Assembly: GCF_007004665.1 (NCBI RefSeq)
Contig: NZ_ML660052.1
Location: 248,001-312,000 of the forward strand
Source of the DNA: Denitrobaculum tricleocarpae
GTDB taxonomy: Bacteria; Pseudomonadota; Alphaproteobacteria; Kiloniellales; Kiloniellaceae
DNA: 64,000 nucleotides
Direction of reading: 5' to 3'
The notes beneath the pieces were generated by a model. That model saw nothing but the letters and a program-made list of their open reading frames with translations. It ran no database searches and was not told where the DNA came from. Position 1 is the stretch's first letter, and the number at the start of each line of letters is the position of its first letter. Positions 8,259-16,485 of this stretch are shown piece by piece. The position numbers and the translations under genes are program-made.

Positions 8259-9125
8259 ATGCGAATCTCAGCTGCCGGGTTCAGGGACGGTCCCGGCGCT
8301 TTGCGATCGTTGAGGGAACTCAAACAGGCCTTCGGGTGCACAACCGATGATGATCCGACCGATGAGGACGACGACTCTGTGCCGACTGACAAAAGAGGCC
8401 GGACCGCTTGTGCGGCTGACGGGGGTTGGACCGTGACCGCGCGAATCATCACCGTGGCGAACCTCAAGGGGGGCGTCGGCAAATCCAACATTGCGGTCAA
8501 TCTTGCCTGCGAACTGGGAGGCGGGTCACGACGGGTCGCACTGGTGGACGCGGATCCGCAAGGCACGTCCACTCACTGGATGTCCAGGGGACGCTATCCC
8601 GCGAAAATCTATACTATTCCGCTGGAGGATGAGCGCGGAGCACAACGTTGGATGACGAAGGTGCTGTCGATCGAAAGCGACTTCGTATTGATCGATTGCC
8701 CGGCGCATTCCCGTGCCGTCACCGAGACAGCCCTGGGACTCTCGCGGCTTGCGATCATTCCCCTCACGGCTTCGGGTCCGGATCTGATTGCAACCACCAA
8801 TGTTCTGAACCTGATCGAGACCTCGCGATCGATCCGTGACAGCAATGACCTCAGTTTCTTGCTGGTCCCCTCGAAAATCGACCACCGCACGGGCGCGGGA
8901 CGTCGGATTGGCGATGTTTTACGCCACCTGGGCGACGTCGTTGGTCCCGAGGTGCGCCAGCGCACCGCCTTTGTCGATGCTTTTGGCGAACGCAAATGGA
9001 TTGGCGACTTCGCACCAAAGAGCGATGCCAGGCTTGATATTGTAAATCTGGCCAATGCGGTTTTGGCTAAACTGGAGGAGATAGAGCGCTTTTCCGAGGA
9101 TAATCCGGCTGCCCGGGTGTCTTAG
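8259..9125 (+). CDS. ParA/MinD-family ATPase
   Basis: 288 residues. A deviant Walker A motif, KGGVGKSN, follows the usual strand RIITVANL at about residue 62. Walker A' (VDADPQGTSTHW) and Walker B (FVLIDCPAHS) follow. These mark the ParA/Soj-type ATPases that dimerise on DNA or membrane to position cargo. There is no parB or parS beside it, so this is an orphan of the kind that positions plasmids, chemosensory arrays or secretion and polysaccharide machinery; the last would fit the surroundings. The 60-residue acidic N-terminal extension is unusual. A GTG at 8433 would give the standard short N-terminus, so the start is uncertain. Confidence 0.8.
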   Translation: MRISAAGFRDGPGALRSLRELKQAFGCTTDDDPTDEDDDSVPTDKRGRTACAADGGWTVTARIITVANLKGGVGKSNIAVNLACELGGGSRRVALVDADPQGTSTHWMSRGRYPAKIYTIPLEDERGAQRWMTKVLSIESDFVLIDCPAHSRAVTETALGLSRLAIIPLTASGPDLIATTNVLNLIETSRSIRDSNDLSFLLVPSKIDHRTGAGRRIGDVLRHLGDVVGPEVRQRTAFVDAFGERKWIGDFAPKSDARLDIVNLANAVLAKLEEIERFSEDNPAARVS

Positions 9126-9351
9126 GTATTAAAATCCTTGACCAATTCTCTGTCTGGTCTGACTTTAACCTCATTAAACCAACGTTGATTTGCCGGCCAC
9201 GGCTTTACCACCACCTCACGTTTGTAATTTGTTTGTCCCTTGACGTTTGCCGCGTTAACGGGGGATTAGAAGCTCAAACACTAAAACAATGGGTCTTCGT
9301 CCTGCTACGCCGGACGGACCGCACCGAATGTATCCGGGATTTGACACTGCT

Positions 9352-10638
9352 ATGCTGACTTCAGAAAAGATTGCCGTTATCGGTCTGGGCTATGTTGGAC
9401 TGCCATTGGCGGTCGCTTTCGCGAAACACTTCGAGACCGTCATCGGCATCGATATCGACAGCCGCCGGATCGCGGCCCTGCGTGCACACGAGGATTGGAC
9501 GGGAGAGGTCACGTCTGAAAATCTGGCGGCGTCTTCCATCCGGTTCACCGACACCGCGGCTGATCTTGAAGGTGCGACGTTTTTTGCGATCACGGTCCCG
9601 ACGCCGGTTGACGGCGACCGGCGCCCGGATTTAGGCGCGGTGAAAGGCGCCTGCCGAATGATTGCACCCTACTTGAAGCCAGGTGCTGTCGTCGTGCTGG
9701 AGTCAACGGTCTATCCCGGTGTGACTGAAGACATCTGCGGCCCGATCCTTGCCGAGGCCTCGAGACTGCGTCAGGGGGTCGATTTCAAGCTGGGCTACTC
9801 GCCGGAGCGGATTAATCCGGGCGATACGGAGCATGGTCTCGAGGCCATTGTGAAAGTCGTTTCGGGAGAAGACGCCGAGACTCTCGACCGGGTGGCAGCG
9901 GCTTACGGCAGCTTCGCGGCCGCCGGTGTCCATCGGGCGCCGTCGATCAAGGTCGCCGAGTCAGCCAAGGTTATCGAAAACACCCAGCGCGATCTGAATA
10001 TCGCCCTGATGAACGAGCTCTCCATTATCTTCGAGCGTCTGGAAATCTCGACCAGGGATGTCCTGGCTGCTGCTGCGACCAAGTGGAATTTCCTTAAGTT
10101 CACACCTGGACTTGTCGGCGGACACTGCATCGGAGTCGATCCCTACTATCTGACGGCACGCGCAGAGGCGGTGGGTTATCATCCGGAAGTCATTTTGGCG
10201 GGGCGCCGCATTAATGACGGGATGGGGGCGTTCCTGGCGCGCAAGCTCATTAAAATGCTGCTCGCGAGCGACCGGATGTCGGCCAGCGCGCGGATCGGCA
10301 TTTTAGGCCTGACCTTCAAGGAGAATGTGCCCGACATCCGCAACAGTAAGGTCCCCGACATTGTGACCGAGTTGCGGGAGTTCAGTCTCGAGCCTCTTAT
10401 TTTCGACCCCTTTGTAACGCCTGAACTGGCCGAAGAGGAGTTTGGCCTGACCGTCTCCCCAGAGGGTGATCTGCGGGAACTCGATGGCCTGATCCTGGCT
10501 GTGTCGCATGAAGAGTTTTTAAACAGCGGTACGGCCGCGCTCACCGATCGCTTGAAGCCGGGCGGCATACTGATTGATGTCAAATCGGTGCTCGATGACA
10601 GTCAACTGAGGTCCGACGTTCAATACTGGGGACTGTAA
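9352..10638 (+). CDS. tviB: nucleotide sugar dehydrogenase, VipA/TviB (WbpO) type UDP-N-acetylhexosamine 6-dehydrogenase
   Basis: Catalyses NAD-dependent two-step oxidation of a UDP-N-acetylhexosamine to the uronic acid, a precursor of acidic surface polysaccharides. It shows the N-terminal NAD-binding motif GLGYVGLP, the middle-domain segment TKWNFLKFTPGLVGGHC with catalytic Cys in GGHCIGVDPYYL, and a C-terminal UDP-binding domain with LTFKENVPDIRNSKV, all typical of this subgroup. Starting at 9352 gives 428 residues, the usual length; an ATG at 9289 would add a non-conserved tail. No glycosyltransferases are adjacent. The symbol reflects family resemblance, not proven product. Confidence 0.87.
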   Translation: MLTSEKIAVIGLGYVGLPLAVAFAKHFETVIGIDIDSRRIAALRAHEDWTGEVTSENLAASSIRFTDTAADLEGATFFAITVPTPVDGDRRPDLGAVKGACRMIAPYLKPGAVVVLESTVYPGVTEDICGPILAEASRLRQGVDFKLGYSPERINPGDTEHGLEAIVKVVSGEDAETLDRVAAAYGSFAAAGVHRAPSIKVAESAKVIENTQRDLNIALMNELSIIFERLEISTRDVLAAAATKWNFLKFTPGLVGGHCIGVDPYYLTARAEAVGYHPEVILAGRRINDGMGAFLARKLIKMLLASDRMSASARIGILGLTFKENVPDIRNSKVPDIVTELREFSLEPLIFDPFVTPELAEEEFGLTVSPEGDLRELDGLILAVSHEEFLNSGTAALTDRLKPGGILIDVKSVLDDSQLRSDVQYWGL

Positions 10639-10715
10639 GTCTGGGTTTTGCACCCGATGAGAGCTTTCCGTGGGTCGTTAAGCCAGCACCCAGCCTAGTA
10701 TTGTCGTGGCCTTTT

Positions 10716-10788
10716 GCCTATATCTTAGGCGCTGCCAAGATGTAGGTCATTGAAAAGCTTAAGTAAGTCATGAAGTAACTTACATCTT
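10716..10788. repeat. nested inverted repeats in the gap before the 2OG oxygenase gene
   Basis: Three inverted repeats are packed together. GCCTA (10716-10720) pairs with TAGGC (10726-10730). AAGATGTA (10737-10744) pairs with TACATCTT (10781-10788). Inside the latter, GTAAGT (10763-10768) pairs with ACTTAC (10778-10783). A further GTAAGTT follows at about 10797. The arrangement could be an operator or a leader RNA structure for the gene at 10879. There is no T-run, so it is not a classical terminator. Confidence 0.5.
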
Positions 10789-10878
10789 CTGGATGGTAAG
10801 TTGCCTCTTCACGCTCTTGTGATCATAATCAGCCAGCGTGTTTCCGGGGGGGGAACGTAGTGTGCTGACAAAAAAACA

Positions 10879-11928
10879 ATGACCGCGAGTCTCGTGTCGC
10901 GGCACTTGGGTGTAGGCGATATATTTCCGTATGTTCAACTCGAGACCGCTGACGGGCGGTCGCGGGTGCTGGCTCAATTCGCTGGCCGGCCCTTGCTTGT
11001 GCACCTTTGTGCCGCACAGCCAGTCGGGGCAGATGCGGGGAAGTCCTCATTCCTATCTTCGCTCTTTGAAATTTGTCAGGATCTGTCAAATCTGAACGTA
11101 AAGCTGATTCTAATTGCCAGGACGTCTGATCAGCCGCGCGACGCTCCGCCTCTCGGCGGTTCAAATTCAAATCCGGATTATGAGTGGCTAAAAGATGCCA
11201 ACGGCTCCGTCGCTTCCGCCTTCAATCTCCGCGAAGTCGGGTCGACTCTGCTACTGAACGAAAACCAGCGCGTTGTGGGCGTGTTTGATCCTCGCGCGGA
11301 TTCGCTCGAGAAAGCGGATATTCTCTCAGCGGTCCGGTCGCTGTTGCCGGAGCGGCCGGGCTTTTCAGAAGCCAGAACACATGCGCCGGTCTTGCGCGTC
11401 CCGAGCGTATTTGACCCGTCCTGCTGCAGGCATCTTATTGATATCTTCGAAAATTCTGCTCATCAGCCCTCGGGCTTCAACGAGCAAAGGCAGGATGGGA
11501 CGCCACTCGTATTCGATGACAAGGTCAAGAAGCGCCGCGATTTCGTGGTTGAGAGTAAAACCGCCTTAGCCGAACAAATCAGAGTGATCTACCTGCGTCG
11601 CATCGTGCCGGAGATCGCGAAAGCCTTCCACTTCGAGGTGAAGTCGCACGAGGCTTTCAAGCTTGCGCGTTACGACGCTGAGGATAGGGGCTTTTTCCGT
11701 GCGCACCGTGATAACACCAGTAGCGTCAATGCCCATCGGCGCTTCGCCGTGTCGATCAACCTCAATACGGAGGAGCATGAGGGCGGACACCTGATCTTCC
11801 CGGAGTATTGCAATGCCGGCTACCGGCCCGCAACTGGTGAAGCGGTGGTGTTCTGTTGTTCCCTGCTTCATGAGGCGCGGCCGGTCACGAAAGGCAGCCG
11901 CTACGTTCAGCTGGCGTTTCTTTACTGA
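10879..11928 (+). CDS. 2OG-Fe(II) oxygenase (prolyl 4-hydroxylase type) with degenerate peroxiredoxin N-domain
   Basis: 349 residues in two domains. Residues of about 8-155 look like an AhpC/TSA peroxiredoxin fold (VGDIFPYVQLETADG, AGRPLLVHL), but the peroxidatic cysteine position reads QPVGAD instead of TPVCT, so it should be redox-dead. Residues of about 175-349 are a P4Hc dioxygenase: iron ligands His276 and Asp278 (AHRDN), His331 (LLHEARP), and Arg341 to hold 2-oxoglutarate. It probably hydroxylates a protein or peptide side chain; the substrate is unknown. The JmjC-type oxygenase gene follows 184 bases downstream on the same strand, suggesting a shared pathway. Confidence 0.82.
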   Translation: MTASLVSRHLGVGDIFPYVQLETADGRSRVLAQFAGRPLLVHLCAAQPVGADAGKSSFLSSLFEICQDLSNLNVKLILIARTSDQPRDAPPLGGSNSNPDYEWLKDANGSVASAFNLREVGSTLLLNENQRVVGVFDPRADSLEKADILSAVRSLLPERPGFSEARTHAPVLRVPSVFDPSCCRHLIDIFENSAHQPSGFNEQRQDGTPLVFDDKVKKRRDFVVESKTALAEQIRVIYLRRIVPEIAKAFHFEVKSHEAFKLARYDAEDRGFFRAHRDNTSSVNAHRRFAVSINLNTEEHEGGHLIFPEYCNAGYRPATGEAVVFCCSLLHEARPVTKGSRYVQLAFLY

Positions 11929-12112
11929 TCATGCCATCTGAGCCAAGCCTCGAAGCCATTCTCCAACTCTTGCGGTCCACCCGAGAACCAAATCCGGGAC
12001 AACAGCGCTCCTGTCACGGAGTTGAACGTTTCATGCTCCGATTCTTGCTGCTGGCGCGCCGCAAAGCCATATAGTTTGCTCACGCAGTTATATCTCAACG
12101 CAGTGCAGGTAA

Positions 12113-13312
12113 ATGTCCGAACTCATAACGTCTTTCCGGCAGTTGATAGATCCGGTGCCGCCCGAAAAGTTCTTTCAAGACTATTGCCATAAGCGCCCTG
12201 TGCACATTCCGGGACAGGCGGGAAAGTTCGGCTCGGTCATGAGTTGGGATGATCTTAACGGGATCCTTGATATGGCAGTGTGGAGCGCTCGCTCGCTGCA
12301 GTTATCGCTCGACAGACAGCGTATTCCACCTGCTGCCTACTGCCGCAACACCATGGATCGTAACCAGATGCAGGTGCTGCAACCGGATGCCGACAAGCTG
12401 CTCGGGTTCCTGAAACGCGGCGCATCGTTGCTTTTGAATGAGATTGAGACTCTGCATCCGGGTGTTCGCTCGGTCATGGAGGTCATTGAGGCCGCCCACG
12501 GGGGGCGCGGAAATGCTAACCTCTATTGTTCCTGGAAGCAACGTCAGGCTTTCGATTCGCATTTTGACAGGCATGAGGTCTATGCGCTTCAAATCCTGGG
12601 CGAAAAGCGTTGGCAAATATACGAGGGACGAGCAGAAAACCCCATCGAGCATCCCGCCTTCCTGAATATGCCACAGTCGGAGTACGACCGCATGAAGGGT
12701 CGGGTCGCCGATGAGGTCGTCATGCGACCGGGCGATCTTCTCTATCTTCCGCGCGGGCAGTTCCACGATGCACTGGCCAGCAGCGACGCCTCACTTCACG
12801 TGACTTTCAGCTGTAGCGAACCGATCGGACTGGAGTGGCTGACAAAACTCTGGGAGCTCGCGGTGCGTGACCCTCTCTTTCGCGCAGACCTGCCTCAATG
12901 CAGAAACGCCGATGATGAAGAGCTCTTTGCCCAACACCTGGAACGTCTCTCGAGCCGTTTCCAGGAGATTGCTCAAGGGCCGGAGGGGGTGCAACTCGCG
13001 AGGCAACTACGCAACGGCTTTTCCGTCAAGCGCCCCAGTTTCTCTTTGCCGCAGTTTGAGCCGCCGGTCAGGTTTCAGGTCCTGCGCGACGGTTTGCGGG
13101 TGGTGCGGCGCGGGAAGCAATGGATTGCTCAGGCAGAAGGTTTCAAGTCGGTTCAGCCGGACGATGACGGCCCGCTTGTCAGCTGGATGCTGGAACAGAC
13201 CCGATTCGATAAGCCCGCTCTCGAGACGGCATTCCCGGAGGTTGATGAAGTTAAGCTCGATCAACTCCTGGGGCGGCTCTGTTCCGAGAAAATTATCGAG
13301 CAACTGGCCTAA
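12113..13312 (+). CDS. JmjC/cupin-domain oxygenase, RoxA-like (ribosomal oxygenase family)
   Basis: 399 residues. An N-terminal segment (FFQDYCHKRPVHIPG) typical of the RoxA/MINA/NO66 group leads into a JmjC core with HFD (His150, Asp152), LQILGEKRWQIY, and the distal ligand in LPRGQFHDA (His218). The C-terminal third resembles the winged-helix region of these enzymes. Known members hydroxylate ribosomal proteins such as L16, but more divergent relatives act on other proteins or peptides. A ribosome binding site (GCAGG) precedes the ATG. The product and its partnership with the preceding oxygenase are inferred from family and position. Confidence 0.82.
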   Translation: MSELITSFRQLIDPVPPEKFFQDYCHKRPVHIPGQAGKFGSVMSWDDLNGILDMAVWSARSLQLSLDRQRIPPAAYCRNTMDRNQMQVLQPDADKLLGFLKRGASLLLNEIETLHPGVRSVMEVIEAAHGGRGNANLYCSWKQRQAFDSHFDRHEVYALQILGEKRWQIYEGRAENPIEHPAFLNMPQSEYDRMKGRVADEVVMRPGDLLYLPRGQFHDALASSDASLHVTFSCSEPIGLEWLTKLWELAVRDPLFRADLPQCRNADDEELFAQHLERLSSRFQEIAQGPEGVQLARQLRNGFSVKRPSFSLPQFEPPVRFQVLRDGLRVVRRGKQWIAQAEGFKSVQPDDDGPLVSWMLEQTRFDKPALETAFPEVDEVKLDQLLGRLCSEKIIEQLA

Positions 13313-13705
13313 AAAGGGGCTGGTGCGGCGGGCTCGACAAGAAGTGAACTGATTCAACCCCTGATTCGCCGCGAGGAAGCGGACTCTTTGCTCGCTGCTG
13401 TGATATAGATGCTGGGGCAATAAAAATAGCAGTGCCGTTCATCCGATGTGACACGGAAACGACGCGCCGGATTGCGATTCCTCCCGACAGTTTCTGTCCA
13501 TGGGCGGATCGCGATCCAGCTGAAAGAAGCAGAGGCTAAGTCATGTTTCTTCGCTGACCTGGCGGGAAACGATCGGTCTTGCAAGCGCAGATTTCGTGAT
13601 CCTGACGGAAAGAGGACCAACGGCACCTAAGAGTACGGGGTGTGTGGACGTGGTGCGCAGATATAGAGCAGGTATTTCTTACTGCGGTATCCGACAGACG
13701 ATCGG
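13313..13705. other. 393-base intergenic region
   Basis: It follows the JmjC gene. I see no RNA gene, terminator or conserved element. A small AT-rich patch (GCAATAAAAATAGC) lies near 13420. Confidence 0.4.
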
Positions 13706-14701
13706 ATGCGGTACGTGAGATCGAATCCTAAAACGGCCAATCTTGATGCGGCGGGACTGGCAAAAGCGAACCTGCCCAGCCTTGCAACGAGGCGTCGAAG
13801 GGCAAGCATAGCGCCGGATCTGGGCAGAATTCGGAGCCTTACCGCCCGTGTGATCGTGGCGGAACTTTGGCTTGCAATCGGCGTGGTTGCGTTACTCTCC
13901 AACCTGTCGGAACGGGATTTTGCTCTGGTGATTGCCGCCAGTACGCTTTTTGCGCTGCTACCCTCTCTTGTGTGGGTTTGTGATCCGGTTCGTGTCGTGG
14001 CCCGGTATGTCCTGACAGTCGGTTTCGTGGCGCAGTCGGTCCTTCTTGCCGTGATGTCACTCGAGACAGCCGGCTCGATCACCTATGGTATCTTCGCTTT
14101 TTCCCTGGTTCTCCTCGCGCAGATTGCCGGGTTTATCTGCTGGCGAAGCCTATTGGTCGCCGGGAGCCTACTGATCGCGGCTACGATCACCGTCGACTTT
14201 TGGCTAGCGAGTTCCGTAACACCCGTGGCTCTGCTTGCCGAGGGAGGTCGGACAAGCGAATTGCTGGGAGGGTTATTGCCCCTTTGGCTTCTCGTGTTGG
14301 GCGTGCTCCTGCCAATGACCTACCGCGTCGAGCGCGCTCTTGGGGAGGCGCATGCCTCTCGATTGGCAGCGCTGGAAGCGATGACCTCAGCGGTTGAGGA
14401 CGCACGTTCCGTTGCATTGGACAAACGGCCCAACGCCCGCAGTACCGCCGCGGCTCTCAATCTGCGCCAAGCGGTTATCGATGCCGATATCGCAAACGGA
14501 AGCGGAGAAGAACGTTCTGTGGCCCACGATGTCTTACCGGGCGAGCAGGATCTGGCGCGGCAGTTGGCGTTTGGCCGCACTGGCAACACTGCGGCATCGC
14601 TGCAGGAAGAGGGGGATGAGGATCAGCACGGAGCGGGCAACTCCGTTCATCGCCAGCAGCAGATTTTAGCGCGGGCACTAGAGACACAGGATTCTCTGTA
14701 A
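13706..14701 (+). CDS. membrane protein resembling a chemoreceptor sensor half, without signalling domain
   Basis: 331 residues. After a basic N-terminus, about six hydrophobic segments fill residues 50-210. Then comes a soluble tail, partly helical (VERALGEAHASRLAALEAMTSAVEDARSVAL) and partly low complexity. The membrane part, with its short loops and CDPVRVVARY and FICWRSLLVA segments, resembles the N-terminal membrane domain of a class of alphaproteobacterial methyl-accepting chemotaxis proteins. The methyl-accepting/CheW-binding hairpin is absent. I cannot assign a function. Confidence 0.6.
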   Translation: MRYVRSNPKTANLDAAGLAKANLPSLATRRRRASIAPDLGRIRSLTARVIVAELWLAIGVVALLSNLSERDFALVIAASTLFALLPSLVWVCDPVRVVARYVLTVGFVAQSVLLAVMSLETAGSITYGIFAFSLVLLAQIAGFICWRSLLVAGSLLIAATITVDFWLASSVTPVALLAEGGRTSELLGGLLPLWLLVLGVLLPMTYRVERALGEAHASRLAALEAMTSAVEDARSVALDKRPNARSTAAALNLRQAVIDADIANGSGEERSVAHDVLPGEQDLARQLAFGRTGNTAASLQEEGDEDQHGAGNSVHRQQQILARALETQDSL

Positions 14702-14885
14702 TCTCTCTGAATGCAGAAGCTTTCGCACAAAAGCAGGATCTCGCGCAAAAAGAGAGTTCCGCCGCTGTATCGTTTCTCCCCAGCAATGGTCGTTGATCCG
14801 CGCCCGGCGCTGTTCGCCTGGCCGAAGTGTCGGAATGCTTCGGGCGATCTGGCATATGGCGGTCAAATTTAATGAGGACGTAACT

Positions 14886-16313
14886 ATGAGCCAGACTCTT
14901 AATGCCGACCTCTGCATCATTGGTGGTGGATCGGGCGGACTCTCGGTGGCTGCCGGTGCTGCCCAGATGGGTGCCGAGGTCGTGCTTATCGAGAAGGCCA
15001 AGATGGGCGGGGATTGCTTGAACTATGGTTGCGTACCATCCAAGTCGATCATAGCCGCCGGTCATGCAGCCGATGCCATGCGTCGAGGTGGCCGATTTGG
15101 CATTAAATCGATGGAACCGGAGGTCGACTTCCCTGCTGTCCGTGATCATATCCGAAGTGTCATTGCCGCGATCGAACCACATGACTCGGTTGAACGCTTC
15201 GAAGGACTCGGTGTCAAGGTTCTGAAGGACGCTGCCGTCTTCACCGGTCCACGCGAGGTGAAAGCCGGCGATATAAACGTTCGGGCCAAGCGCTTTGTCA
15301 TTGCCACCGGCTCTTCTGCGGCGGTTCCCCCCATTCCCGGCATCCAAGATGTCCCGTTCCTGACCAACGAAACCGTCTTCGAGCTTGCCGAGCGGCCGGA
15401 GCATTTGATCGTGATTGGTGGCGGCCCGATCGGATCCGAGCTCGCGCAGGCCCACAGGCGTCTCGGCGCCAGGGTGACACTTCTGGAGATGTTCCGGGTT
15501 CTGGGAAAGGACGATCCGGAAGTGACGGAATTTGCCCGCAAACGGCTGAGCGAGGACGGGGTCACGATACGCGAAGGTATCAAGATTGCGTCGGTTTCAG
15601 CTGCGGGCGGTCATGTTGCCGTCGAGATAGAGGAGGAGGGTCAAAAGGAGACGGTGACGGGGTCGCACATCCTGGTCGCGGCCGGACGTAGCGCGAATGT
15701 CGAGGGCCTGGGGCTCGAAGCGGCAGGGGTCACCTATTCGCCCAAAGGCATTGACGTCGATGCGCGCCTTCGGACCAGCAACAAGCGGATTTTCGCTATT
15801 GGCGATGTCGCGGGTGGTCTGCAGTTTACGCATGTTGCCGGCTACCACGCGGGAATTGTGATCAGGAACGCGCTCTTCCGGCTTCCGGCAAAAGCTTCGC
15901 ATGACTTTGTTCCCTGGGTGACCTTCACCGACCCCGAGATTGCCCATGTCGGCCTGACCGAAGCACAGGCCAGGGAAAGTCTCGGTGACGATGTAAAGGT
16001 TCTGCGCTGGTCGTTTGAGGAGAACGACAGAGCGCAGGCGGAGCGGGAGACGGAGGGTCTGATAAAGGTCGTGGTCGGGAAGCGGGGTAAAATCCTCGGG
16101 GCTTCGATCGGCGGCCCGCGCGCGGGTGAGTTGCTTCAGCCGTGGGTGCTTGCCTTGAGCCAGGGGCTCAAGATCGGCGCCATGGCCAATGCGATCGCGC
16201 CCTACCCGACTTTGAGCGAGGTCGGCAAACGCGTTGCCGGCAGCTACTACACCGACGCTTTGTTTGGCGAGCGGACCCGGAAGATCGTGCGCTTTCTGCT
16301 AAAGTTCGGGTGA
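14886..16313 (+). CDS. pyridine nucleotide-disulfide oxidoreductase, mercuric reductase-like
   Basis: 475 residues of the dihydrolipoamide dehydrogenase/mercuric reductase family. FAD motif GGGSGGLS is at the N-terminus, the redox-active disulfide is in GGDCLNYGCVPSK, the NAD(P) motif is GGGPIGSELAQ, and the second FAD motif is FAIGDVAGG. The C-terminal dimerisation domain has APYPTLSE where lipoamide dehydrogenases have a catalytic His (HAHPTLSE), so it is probably not an E3 subunit. There is no N-terminal heavy-metal domain, so mercury reduction is not implied. The start is placed at the ATG with GAGGA upstream. Physiological substrate unknown. Confidence 0.85.
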   Translation: MSQTLNADLCIIGGGSGGLSVAAGAAQMGAEVVLIEKAKMGGDCLNYGCVPSKSIIAAGHAADAMRRGGRFGIKSMEPEVDFPAVRDHIRSVIAAIEPHDSVERFEGLGVKVLKDAAVFTGPREVKAGDINVRAKRFVIATGSSAAVPPIPGIQDVPFLTNETVFELAERPEHLIVIGGGPIGSELAQAHRRLGARVTLLEMFRVLGKDDPEVTEFARKRLSEDGVTIREGIKIASVSAAGGHVAVEIEEEGQKETVTGSHILVAAGRSANVEGLGLEAAGVTYSPKGIDVDARLRTSNKRIFAIGDVAGGLQFTHVAGYHAGIVIRNALFRLPAKASHDFVPWVTFTDPEIAHVGLTEAQARESLGDDVKVLRWSFEENDRAQAERETEGLIKVVVGKRGKILGASIGGPRAGELLQPWVLALSQGLKIGAMANAIAPYPTLSEVGKRVAGSYYTDALFGERTRKIVRFLLKFG

Positions 16314-16485
16314 TTGCCTCCCTCTTGCCCGAAATGAAGACTATTTTCTCTTTTCTCGGCGGTTTTCACTTTGATTTTAACCATTGCCTCGCCGTTGCCC
16401 TAGTATTGTCAAAATTGCAACGATATATCGGACGGTAAACACGCCCAACCACGGTGTGCCAAATGTTTTGAAAGGGGCGGTTTCA

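Noticed and set aside
14475-15455. 326-codon minus-strand open frame
   Set aside because: Antisense shadow of the flavoprotein disulfide reductase gene.
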